From contig JABCPU010000032.1 in the NCBI GenBank assembly GCA_016800925.1, forward strand, positions 62,001-126,000: a stretch of DNA of 64,000 nt, in the 5' to 3' direction. Positions 42,790 through 52,876 of the stretch are shown here, piece after piece; within the stretch, counting starts at the first letter, position 1; every line of letters starts with the position of its first letter. Source of the DNA: Suillus spraguei (lineage: Eukaryota > Basidiomycota > Agaricomycetes > Boletales > Suillaceae). The notes beneath the pieces are model-generated. The model made no database searches, was not told the DNA's origin, and saw only the letters and a list, made by a program, of their open reading frames with translations. A program made the position numbers and the translations under genes.

Positions 42790-43675
42790 AAATGATTGTC
42801 TTGACTCCCGAATATTTTGTTCTGGATTTTGAGGACTGGATGTCAAGATCCGGATGTAGAGTCCTAAATCCCAAATGCTGAGTGGCAAATGCCCAAGTGC
42901 CATGGTACTCAGAGTTTGGGACTCAATTCATGGGACTCTACTTCCGAATGGCAAGATTGCCTCACATATTTCTGAGTGGTGAGTCACGAATCTTAGGTAC
43001 TGAACCCCGAACCCCCAAATTGTGGACTACCAGATTTCATGGTTTGGGGTTCAGCACTCAACATGTGTGGATCAATAACTTTCACATTATTCTGAGTGCC
43101 GAGTGCCGAGTTCCGGGTTCTGGGCTCGGCAGTCGGCGTTCGGCACTTAACATGTGTGCATCAATATTATTCACAATGTTGTGAGTGCTGAGTTCCGGCT
43201 GTTGGGATTCGCGGTTGGGCACTCAACATATGTGGATCAATAACTTTCACATTATTCTGAGTGCCGAGTCGCGAGTTCTGGGTGCAGGGGCTCGGCAGTC
43301 GGCATTCAGCACTTAACATGTGTGCATCAATATCATTCACAATGTTGTGAGTCCCGAGTCCCGAGTCCCGGCTGCCGGAGTTCGGGGTTCGGCACCCAAC
43401 ATGTGTGGATTATTCTGAGTGCCGAGTGCTGAGTTCCGGGTGCCGGGGCTCGGCAGTCGGTGTTCGGCACTTAACATGTGTGCATCTATATCATTCACAA
43501 TGTTGTGTGTCCCGAGTCCCAAGTGCCAGTGCCGGGGTTTGGGGTTTGGCACTTTACATGTGGGAATCAGTATCTTTCACAATGTTGTGAGTCCCGAGTT
43601 CCGGCTGCCGGAGTTCGGGGTTCGGCACTCAACATGTGTGGATTATTCTGAGTGCCGAGTGCCGAGTTCCGGGAC
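42790..43675. repeat. GC-rich minisatellite block, right copy
   Basis: The same unit as 30,780-32,415 in the same orientation, including GACTACCAGATTTC and CACTCAACATGTGTGGATCAAT. Higher-order repeats of about 170-240 bp alternate two unit types (with GGATCAATAACTTTCACATTATTC and TGCATCAATATCATTCACAATG). It ends abruptly at GAGTTCCGGGACTG, 43,675. Confidence 0.88.
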
Positions 43676-43800
43676 TGTATCATTATATATCATTGTGTCC
43701 TGTATCATCATATATCATTGCCTTGTGACTCAGCGAGTGATGTATCCTGTATTATTATATATCATTCTCGTGACTCTCATGACTCAATAGTTGATATATC
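43676..43800. repeat. short AT-rich tandem repeat
   Basis: TGTATCATTATATATCATTGTGTCC and variants recur three times at about 30-65 bp spacing, next to the right minisatellite. Confidence 0.75.
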
Positions 43801-44381
43801 ACCCCTGATATGTCATAAAACATATATTATAAGCCTCCGTTGTAAACAAAATTGCCACCACAAACAAATTGTACATATGCTAAAATATTTGTATCAGTCC
43901 ATAGGAGGCTCGGGACGCTCGGTAGTCCATGACGGGATAGCTTCCCACAATGACCTAAACCATGCAGACATTCTCTGATGTAGCATTGCCTGGCGATGTG
44001 CATATGCAACCACTCCCTCTGTGAATGCAGGTGATGGAAATTGCTTTCATGAGCCTTGTGCGTCCCACCATTGAGCCTGCCACTCAAAGAAAGAAAGAAC
44101 ACGGTGCATTTCCTCATGAAGGAGTTGTACATCCTCCTCCCACCGATGAGCCCGTGCCCGTGCCTTGCACCATTCCACACGCAATGCTACAATATATTAA
44201 TCAAGCAATGCACGCAGTCAAAATCAAAGACTTACAATCTTGCAGCCCTTCCTCCTGATTGTTTGATACCCCGGGCATTTTTCATATCCACAATATATTC
44301 TGTTGGCCAACTGCCTTCCCTTTGTCATGATTTAGTGGGACCACATCTTTTGTCCTGTCCAGTGGCTTCAGTATCCGCCAC

Positions 44382-45092
44382 TAGGGAACTGCACAGGTAT
44401 GGGTATGGGTCTAAGGTAGCAATACCCGTACCCCTACCCGTACCTGTGCCACAGGTTTGACCAGTTTGTGACTAATGTGTCCCATTCTTCCATTTGTCAC
44501 TACTTACTATCAATTGCCCATGTCTGTGCAAGTTGATGATCTCGGAGAACAGTGCTGGTGACACTGTACTAATACAGGTATGTTTTTATTTATATCTTTG
44601 TACTGCTTGTTTTTAATTTCTTGCACTTGGCTTCAAGTTCATTCATCTGGGCTTGTCTGCACTTGTTTTTGCTCGCCTGGACTTGCCTTCACTTGTCTTA
44701 GCTTACCTGCACTCATTTGTACTTGCCTTTATTTATCTGGACTTGCCTGGACTTGTTTGTACTTGCCTTCATTAGTCTAGACTTGCCTGGACTTGTCTGC
44801 ATTTGTCTCAGCTCGCTTGAACTTGTCTGCAGGTGTCTGTGCTTGCCCATGCTCCCACTCCTCCTTCTGGTGCCCTTGGGTGTCATCCACATATGTTCGA
44901 GTCACATCAGTATTCACTGATGTGTGCTGAACATGTGTGCTAAGCACTGACAGCTGACCCATGGGTATACCCCTCACAGGCAATACCCTGGGTCTGTTTT
45001 GTCAATACCCACAAGAAAACCTGTACCCGCACCACAGGTATGGGTACGGGTTGGAATGCCCACACCTGGGGGTATACCTGTGCAGTTCCCTA
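44382..45092. mobile_element. hAT-type MITE, 711 bp, 8-bp TSD
   Basis: Ends are TAGGGAACTGCACAGGTATG and its inverse TATACCTGTGCAGTTCCCTA, so the TIR is about 19-20 bp. Flanks are TCCGCCAC (44374-44381) and TCCACCAC (45093-45100), an 8-bp duplication with one CpG-to-CpA change. TIR and TSD length fit hAT. It has no transposase frame. The interior holds GGGTATGGGT/CCCGTACC subterminal repeats and a pyrimidine minisatellite (CTTGCCTGGACTTGTCTG type) at 44,620-44,840. Confidence 0.88.
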
Positions 45093-45151
45093 TCCACCAC
45101 CAGTCATTGTTCTTGCCTAGTTTTGAGGCAAGCATAATAAGTGCATCTTGG

Positions 45152-46086
45152 TGTGATGAGCAAACTCATGCTGAGCTCAAAACAGCACATTTTCATATAG
45201 GTGTCAACCAGCAATCATTATCCTTACCCTTCGGCTTTACTGTCCTATGTCATACCACTTTACCATGCATTTACCCCTATCTGATGGTATCATTCTGCAC
45301 TCCGGAAGCCTCATTGCAGCTTAACGGCTGTACTACAGCAACTTTTCTGCAAAGTGGTGATCTTCAGCAATCTCCGCAAACCCATTAGGCATCCTCAAGC
45401 AAGATTCACCATCCATCCAATGTCCATCCAGTCTTGCCAGTATGTTATGTTTTGTAAAATGAAGTGCAGTCTTATTACATATCTGCTGCATGTTTATCCT
45501 ATCCCTTCCATCTCTGTTGCTATTCCTTTCATATAAAATTCCTAGGTACCTGTACTCTTTCCTTACTTCCCTCCTATGGTACAAACGGTACTTAGGAATA
45601 GTCACCATTACTGTCTCTACTGAATAAAGTCCTTTACCAAAGTCACTGTCTCTCTTAAGAATTGCCTTACTGCTGCATGCACCACCACTCTTTACCGCTT
45701 TTCCTGTGCTTCACCGTGTGCACTGTTGCTTTCCCACGCTTTACCACTACTTCACTGCTTGTTTTACCGCCAAAGTTCCCATGCTTTACTGCAGTTTTAC
45801 CACTCGTACTACCGCAGTTTTACTGCTTACACTACCACTTGCCTACCGCATTCCCACAATTACCGCTAGTTTCCCACAGATCAGAGGTCACCGCTAGCAT
45901 CCCCGCTACCTCTGATGGCATTCTCGCACCACAGGTTGGGCATTATCAAACTATATTAACTTAGCATTCCCTTTAGGGTCGAATGCTCTTGCCTTTGCAA
46001 GTGAAGCAGACTAGGTAGAGCGCAAGACTCGCATACTAGCTTAGGCTGTGGTTCATCTACAGCTCAGGCTAGATTGTATCTTTACA
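45152..46086 (+). mobile_element. solo LTR-like element, family C; TSD TTGG/TCGG
   Basis: 935 bp from TGTGATGAGCAAACTC to TATCTTTACA, collinear with 2588-3520. Flanks are TTGG (45148-45151) and TCGG (46087-46090), a 4-bp duplication with one CpG decay. It is inserted in the KDZ copy 2 reading frame. Confidence 0.85.
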
Positions 46087-48200
46087 TCGGGCAGCAGTGT
46101 ACTTAGCTGATATTGCATCGATTCGACTTTTAGCAGAATGAATAATGCCCTGAGCACAACTGTTCGTGTGCTGACCTCAAACATGTTCTTGTACTTGTAG
46201 AGGTGGTAGGTCATGCTGATGACAGTGTGGAGGTCATCCAGAGCATTGTTTGCCTGTGCCTGATGCAGATCCCATTCATACCTTAGCAAGCAGTTATCAC
46301 AGGGGAAGCTCGAGGGCAGCAAAGAAGGGAGAAAAAGTTGTATCCTGTGGACGTTGTCCTCAGAGCCAATATTATCAGGCGAATGCAGGCAGGAGACATA
46401 GGGCATGTACAATAGTTGTACTTGGGACCAGGTGCTGATTCTACGACAGAACCTATCAATGGTAGGTTCAGAAACACGACTATGATACATTAAATAGAAG
46501 AAAGCACCTTTCTCCTTTTTGCAAGTCACCAACTGAACATGGTCATTTGAAATTGTGCCATGCACAATAAACTGTGCCTGCACCCAGTGCCACAAGTCCA
46601 CGTGAAGTCCTTGTATCTGCCAGGTTCACAGCAGAGTGGCTAGAACATGTGCTCTTCTACATTTAATCATAGTTAGCACCGTGTCTCAGGCAAGTGTATT
46701 AAACTTACCTCCTGGGGATTCCCCATCCTGTAGTGCGAAGCCAGGAAGTCCTTGTACGTGGTCTCCTCCACAAAAAATGCATACCCACAATTCAGTCCAG
46801 GATCAACGGCATCTGATGATACATTACGCCGAACTAGTTGGAAATTTGTGTCAATAGCCAGGAATATTGCATATCAAAATCTGTGGCTGAGTTAAGAATG
46901 AAAATCAAAACTTGTATGGGCATTCTCACTGGAATTCCAGAGGAGAATTTTCCCACCCAACAGGTAAATTTCTGCTTGGATGGGGACAGGCAGGGCATAA
47001 GACAGCACAAGCACTGGCCTCTGTTGCTTGGATGCCTCCAGGATGATGACCCTGACCACAGTGCTTCATTTGCATCACGAAGCGCCATTCACGTATCATC
47101 CGAAGAAGACTCACATAACGATCCTAAATGATACATGTCAGTAAAGATGTATTTGGACACAAGACCACATTGCCTACCTTTAGGACACGGGTGCCTGTGT
47201 TATCTGTGAGGCGAGCAACCATATTATAAAACACCCATGCCGATACTTTAGATTCAAAGGACAGCATTTGAAAATACTCTAGCATGCGAAAGGTGGCAGC
47301 TGATTTAGGGTCCAGTGTGGTGGTGGGAAACAAACAAACATGTAGCAACTGGGTGATGTGCGGCTGTGCAGACTCACATCCACAGAAATCAAGTCCAACT
47401 TCATGGACACCATTGTAGTTGAGAATAACGAAGTCGTCATTGAATGTAGGGATTGGATTGACACATTGGACACTGATGGGATGCCCAAGCTGAAAGTGGA
47501 CTCCCAAGGCCTTCAACATGGTGATCTGAAATGAGGTACCATTCCAGCACTGCAACTTTGTAAGTTCAAGTTGTTATTCAGAAACAAAAAGTGTACATAC
47601 CTCTATCCTGTGAAGCAGTTGCCTCTTGTGTATATGCACAGCACATGAGAGACACACCAACTCTGCACCATGACAGTCTTGGCACCGATACATTGGGCCT
47701 GCTTTCCCGCAGAAACACATGGCTTGTGCAATGTCACGCAACCTTCTAAGCAAATAAACTCCAGCAGAAAGAGGTCAGCATTGGAATTCCACAGGCACAA
47801 AGGATCATCCTAAGGAGACCTTGGTTAGAATGATACTGCAATATCAATCAATATATAACTTACCCCAGCAGTGCGCTTTTGCTTGCCAGAACAAATATCC
47901 TCATCAATGTCATTGAGCGATGAGAAATCAAAATCATCTGTTGGTAGATCATGCGCGTCTTGTGATACAGGCTCTCCAAATTGGCGTTTGGCGGGTGAGT
48001 GTGGAACCGTGTAGTATAGTGAAGAAACAGCAAGACGACCAGTAGGTGCTGCCTCAAAACTGATGTGTTTGCACTGCTGCTCCTGGCGAGTCTCTTGCAG
48101 AGTGTCATTGGTCTCATTTCTTACTGCTCTTCCCACAGCATCATTGTGAGCAAAGAAGTTGTTCTGGAACTGCCAGAGTGATCACTGCTTTCAACTAGTA

Positions 48201-48440
48201 ACCATGGTTTACTGAGTCTTGAGATGAGGCTGCATACCATGTGCCAAACTTATCGTTTTTTTGGTTCTTTTAGTCACAATTACAGCTGATAGTAGTCACT
48301 TGTGCCAACATAACTCATGCTGCCACAACCATCAAATGTCAATGTAGTATTACATTGTACAACAGAAAAAGTTGAGAAAAAGCGTACAGCATGATCAAAA
48401 CATGTAGATGAAACATGCATGATTAGTGAATTAGCCGCAT
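48201..48440. other. spacer between KDZ copy 2 and next relic
   Basis: About 240 bp, no gene seen. It would contain the KDZ copy 2 promoter. Confidence 0.3.
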
Positions 48441-49820
48441 CTCCTCCTCTTGGAGCCTACAGGTGGGATGTACTCGGCATCATCAACATCATCAATGGTA
48501 CACTTCAGGAAATTCTCATGCCACTTACGATACCTCCTGAACCCTGTTTGCTTGGCAGCTGTCTCCAGACCATTGATGCAAGTGTCCCAATTAATCACTG
48601 TGTCAGAGACGGCCCATCGCTTTAGGGGTTTAATTAAGGCACTGAAAAGACTATGTGAATTCCTCAAACTATTAACAGATTGATAGTACTTACATGAGAG
48701 GTTTGTTACTGCCTGGAGGATGCTCCCCCTCCAGATGCCAGACCATTGAGTTGCGAATTCTTCTAAGAATATGCTTGAATACATGCTGGACGCCTTCAAG
48801 GCCAGCAGCATCTTGTTGCGGGAAGAGTACCTGCCAGTGTCACATTAAAATAAGTCAGAACTATTCATATGCTACGTACCATGGTGGCATAATATTGTGC
48901 ACTATGGTTGGTGATTTTCAGCTGTCTGTTAGAGGAATGGAGCCATGTCGTAACAGTTAGTTGGAGCAGATGGAGCCAGGTATGCGAGAAAGACATGATC
49001 CCACTACCACTTGTACTCCCACTGATCTCTCTGATGTGCAAAATGTTCTTCTCATCCAGCTCCTGCTCAACAGCCCAGTCATCACTTGGCAATGTGGCGG
49101 TTCTGCCTCAGCGATGTGGAAATGTGTAGCTCCCTCGATGTGGGGGTTCTTGTCAGCAGTGAGTTGTATCTTGGCCTCTGCTGCTTCAGAAGATTATGAG
49201 AATGACACCTCAAAAGGCCATAGTGGATGAAATTCCGCATCCCTTGTCTCATGTTGAATGAGCATGTTGGGGATGCTGAGATTGCATTGATCTTCATCAT
49301 CCTCATTATCTTCGCCCTTTTCAATCATGATATTCATGTGGATGCAGATGGGTGTACTGAGTGCTGATGGAAGGGGCAATGATGATGGGATATTCCCCAT
49401 TGTGGCGTGCAGGGGCACCAAAATATATTTGTGGACTGGGGTCAGCAGATTGACGAGTAGTTGTCAGAGACAAGGGATGTATGATGGTCTAAAGAGAGCG
49501 CTCCATCTAATCAAATGTGGGAAACAGAGAGAAAACCTACTTGCAAATCAGATTGTCATCAAATTTGATTGCATCTAAAATACAATGGTAATCACTCTCT
49601 GAGACGTCCAAAAACACCTAATAGCATGCAATCAGCCTGAGAAAGATAAGGATGGTGATTGCTTCTCATACCTCATGTTCGGGCCCCTCACCACCCTTCT
49701 GAATGGCAGTGATAACATGCTGACAAAAATATGTACACCTTAGGAAACAACTCCCATGTCACTTCAATCAGACGTGACTCATCATCCTTTGAGTCGAACA
49801 CTGGTGGTTTCAGAGGTTTT
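48440..49820 (-). pseudogene. unrecognised minus-strand coding relic
   Basis: The longest minus frame (48431-48811, about 126 aa) ends in DDAEYIPPVGSKRRRCG, a plausible C-terminus with a basic end. Further minus frames upstream include DWAVEQELDEKNILHIREI and an acidic stretch GEDNEDDEDQCN. A frame containing KTSETTSVRLKDDESRLIEV and ELFPKVY crosses the LINE insertion site. I do not know the family. Position and strand make it a candidate companion of KDZ copy 2, by analogy with the 32-43 kb cassette. Confidence 0.35.
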
Positions 49821-49833
49821 GACTTCAACAGGA

Positions 49834-50355
49834 CTCACTGATGTTTCAACTCCGCACGGGACATATAGCGCTCAACAAACACCTCAAACGAATAGCGAAA
49901 TCCCCAACGGCGTGTTGCCCAGCATGCGAAAACCATGATGAAACGGTACACCACTTCATCCTAGTCTGCCCAGCATACGTGAACCAGAGAGAACAAATGA
50001 GGAAAGAAGTCGGAGCAAGACAATGCAAAATCGAGTACCTGCTGAACGAAAGCAAGGGAATGAGAGCAACGTTGACGTACATCGCGCGCACGAGAAGATT
50101 GGAACAAACCTTCAGAGATGTAACCCCCCCAGCAGAAAAGGAGAAGGAATAGAGGAAACGTGACAACAAGTCGCACAAATCATATCAAGAGCCTGAAGAA
50201 GGCCCTAACGTCCGTGCGCAAGCCAGGACCACTGTATAGCATAGACAACCAAAAAACGGACCAAAGCATATACGAATAGATTAGATGTACAGTAGGTAGT
50301 GTCCATCATAGGGCATAGCCCCAACGGACAATAAACAAGGATCAAAAAAAAAAAA
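49834..50355 (+). mobile_element. 5'-truncated LINE (non-LTR retrotransposon)
   Basis: The 3' end of a LINE: the last 103 codons of ORF2 (49841-50152) with FQLRTGHIALNKHLKR and the C-terminal cysteine-histidine motif CCPACENHDETVHHFILVC. About 190 bp of 3' UTR and a terminal A12 follow. A 12-bp target duplication ACTTCAACAGGA flanks it (49822-49833 and 50356-50367). This is the classic product of target-primed reverse transcription with 5' truncation. The clade cannot be set without the RT; Tad-like is likely for a fungus. Confidence 0.9.
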
Positions 50356-50367
50356 ACTTCAACAGGA

Positions 50368-51850
50368 GGCAAAGTTTTGGCTCCAGGCTTGAGACTGACT
50401 CCACTGAAGTGCCAGATTGGCTACTTCTCACCAGAGTTGCTGAGGATCACTTGAATGTACCAGCATCTGGGAAGGACCCTTTGCTACTAGCATGTTCAAG
50501 TTGTCCAGGTGTAGTGGGCAGAGAACACCATCGGCCCTGCCCATTCTTTGAGCCTTGCTGGAAGAAATTGAGAGATTCAGAAGGCATAGCTTGGTTTCCA
50601 GGTTGCTTGTTAACACAAGGAATCCATTCTCACCTCATAAGCAAAAGCAGTGGTGTCAACCGGTTTCTTGGCTTCAAACCAGCATGTTCAAGCCAGTGTT
50701 TGCCATAGGCTGGGTTACACAACTGCTTGTTTAAGGAAACTGAATGTCACTTCAAGGTCTATTTTGAAAGTCTGATCAATGTTTATTCTAGCACTAGTCA
50801 CTGTGCATGTCCTGGGATGATAAATGCATCAGTCACCATTATGGCGAGAAACGCAAGCCACCACTCAATACTTCAAGTAAGTCACATGCACAATATGATA
50901 CACCTACTAACGATGATTTATTGCTACTTTCCAACGGCACTTACTCTAGACCATCCACATCTGAAGCTCGTGAGCTGATTGCAAGTTTGCTGCAGGTGGA
51001 TGGTGTGTGTGCATTTAGGGTACAGGAACAAGTGCAACTACACTACAGGTCAAGTTAACCCAATGTAATCAGATAGCATAAACAAAATGATGTGTGACTC
51101 GTTCGGAAGGTGTTTTCCAGCTAAGTGAACCAGCTGATATAGCATTGTCATATGCTTCAGTACCGCCCTGATCTACCAGTGCAAAAAACTCCCTTTCTGC
51201 AGCAAGCCGTCGTGTTGTCAAATGGAGCAGTTGCTCACACTGCTGTGATAGAGTGTTATGCCCAATCCCTGGTGCAAATTGTGCACATAAGTATGTGCAT
51301 CTTCAAGCTTGGGGGATATTACATCCCATCCTTCTGTGTCAATGTGTTGGAGTACTGCAAGAAAGCATTTCAGTAAGGTATTGTGGTCGGGAATCCCTGC
51401 TCTGTAGCCAAGCTCCGTGTATAGTATATCAAGGTCTTAAAACTTGGCAACAATGGACTTAGATAGTGGTCAACATATATTGCGTGCACTGTGTCACCCA
51501 AGAAAGACGCACATCACTCATTTGACACTGTTTTCGCCAACAATTTCATGACTTTGCCTGCTCTGTGGTCTTGTTTCTAGATCAGAACAAACCAGATAAC
51601 TGTTAATTCCATAGGACAGTGATAAAAGCTAACCTTGCATAGTGAGCTTGCTTGCTTTTCAATCTAGCATTGCGACGATCTTCTTCAGACTTGTATTTTG
51701 GTGGCATCAATATGGGTAAGCTTAATATCGAAGCATTGAAGGGTAACTTAGCATTTGGAATTGGTTCACAGCAAATGGCCTGATACCAGTTTGATACCAG
51801 TACACCTTTTCGAATGGGAGCCACACTTCAGGACAGACAGGTATGTATAT
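50368..51850. other. stretch with scattered frames, nothing recognised
   Basis: Plus-strand frames such as the one with EARELIASLLQVDGVCAFRV (50807-51058) and a minus-strand start MPPKYKSEEDRRNARLKSKQ (51,637-51,710) look like decayed exons. Neither connects to a longer model. The latter resembles the N-terminus of proteins repeated in Agaricomycete genomes, of unknown role. Confidence 0.3.
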
Positions 51851-51936
51851 GCCCACCTGCAGACAATGAATCATTCAAAAAGCACTTGCCCAAATGATAT
51901 CTTCATCCATTCGGTGTTGCACTCCTGTGGGCAGCC
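51851..51936 (-). pseudogene. P450 exon fragment
   Basis: This short segment aligns with 53451-53530, the exon and following GC-AG intron of the P450 gene (exon words HRMDEDIIW here, HRTTEDVIW there). Similarity is high over about 80 bp including intron bases and stops on both sides. It is a relic of a second P450 copy. Confidence 0.6.
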
Positions 51937-52289
51937 CATACTAATGTGATATTAATACATCTTGAATGGACAACAATCCATACATACTGATACATACTTT
52001 TCTAAAACTATCCATTGTCCAACAGGATGTATCCTTTTATAGAAGCTTTGGGTACTCAACATGTCATGTGATGTCTGATTTTGGTAATTTTGGTGATGGA
52101 GTAACACGTAGTATGCGACAATCATCAACCTGGCAGAGATGCCATCTTGGATCCATTCTGGCTTGGACATGTTAGCCTGAGTTCGAAGATTCTCAGGAAT
52201 ATGGTGCATTGCCACCTGTCCTACTATTTCAAGTCACACTACAGTAGATGGTGACAAACCAGCAGCTGGCGCGTAAGCACACTTCATCG

Positions 52290-52850
52290 TTTGGAATTCT
52301 ACCATGCTATGGATTCACGCTGAAATGTCATGTAGCAGTTCGCACCAAATAATGTCATGCATCATAACGCCCCCACAGTTGGATATGCATTCCTTGCGTC
52401 AATGTAACAACCGCTCCACAGGTACAATGTTGCAGCGTCGTATGGACGGCTCCTGCATCAACATCACGAGCCTATCTTTTCTTACTCCTCCGCTACTGAA
52501 GAACATGCATCATACCCTTGCGCAATCCGCATCGTAGATGTCTTCGCAGCGCCAGCTAAATATCTAGGTGTTCAAATACATTCTTTGTCAGTGACATTGC
52601 TCTTCAACACACTGCTAATTCCATCAGTGTCAAACGATGTCTGATACCACCACTATGCCTCCCTTCCCAGCAAGCTTACAGGTCTAATCCAGTGTCTGAT
52701 ATTGTCAGCGGAGCCATACCTGTGGCCAAATGTACAGCGCTCGTGCTGCCAGAACTAGCAGACATACCACGCTGTTTGGCACTGAGCGTGTTGCGGAGGT
52801 TAACTGCTTAGTGCTTCCCGTGTTTCACGATCACAACGAACAAGTACTGC
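52290..52850. repeat. direct repeat R, copy 1
   Basis: Matches 55,850-56,345 in the same orientation over some 500 bp. Shared words are ACGAGYCTATCTTT, CTGATATTRTCAGCGGAGCC and GAGGTTAACTGCTTRGTG. It has no coding potential I can support. The two copies bracket the P450 gene. Confidence 0.8.
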
Positions 52851-52876
52851 TGTAGCAGTGCCGCTACGTTTCACCT

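Larger units (their letters stand above)
43880..48200 (-). pseudogene. KDZ transposase gene, copy 2 (minus, nested insertions)
   Basis: On the minus strand the order is: N-terminal AVSSLYYTVPHSPAKRQF and DFDFSSLNDIDEDICSGK (47.83-48.14 kb), then a CxC cluster (MCFCGKAGPMYRCQDCHGAE, CLSCAVHIHK, about 47.6-47.75 kb). The core follows (LGVHFQLGHP, VHEVGLDFCGC, RYVSLLRMIREWRF, CAVLCPACPHPS, AIDTNFQLVRRNVSSDAVD). After an internal loss come PCSVGDLQKGER, YEWDLHQAQANNALDD and a coiled-coil tail (KARARAHRWEEDVQLLHEEM, 43.9-44.2 kb). The expected block between VSSDAVDPGLN and VGDLQKGER is largely missing. A family-C LTR (45152-46086) and a hAT-type MITE (44382-45092) interrupt the tail. Removing both rejoins KYTAARDALIMLA with WILKPLDRTK in one frame. 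A TGA stands where an Arg is expected before PCSVGDLQ. Confidence 0.8.

Noticed and set aside
30780..43675. CRISPR-like array
   Set aside because: Units are imperfect, unequal in length and in a eukaryotic genome; they are minisatellites.
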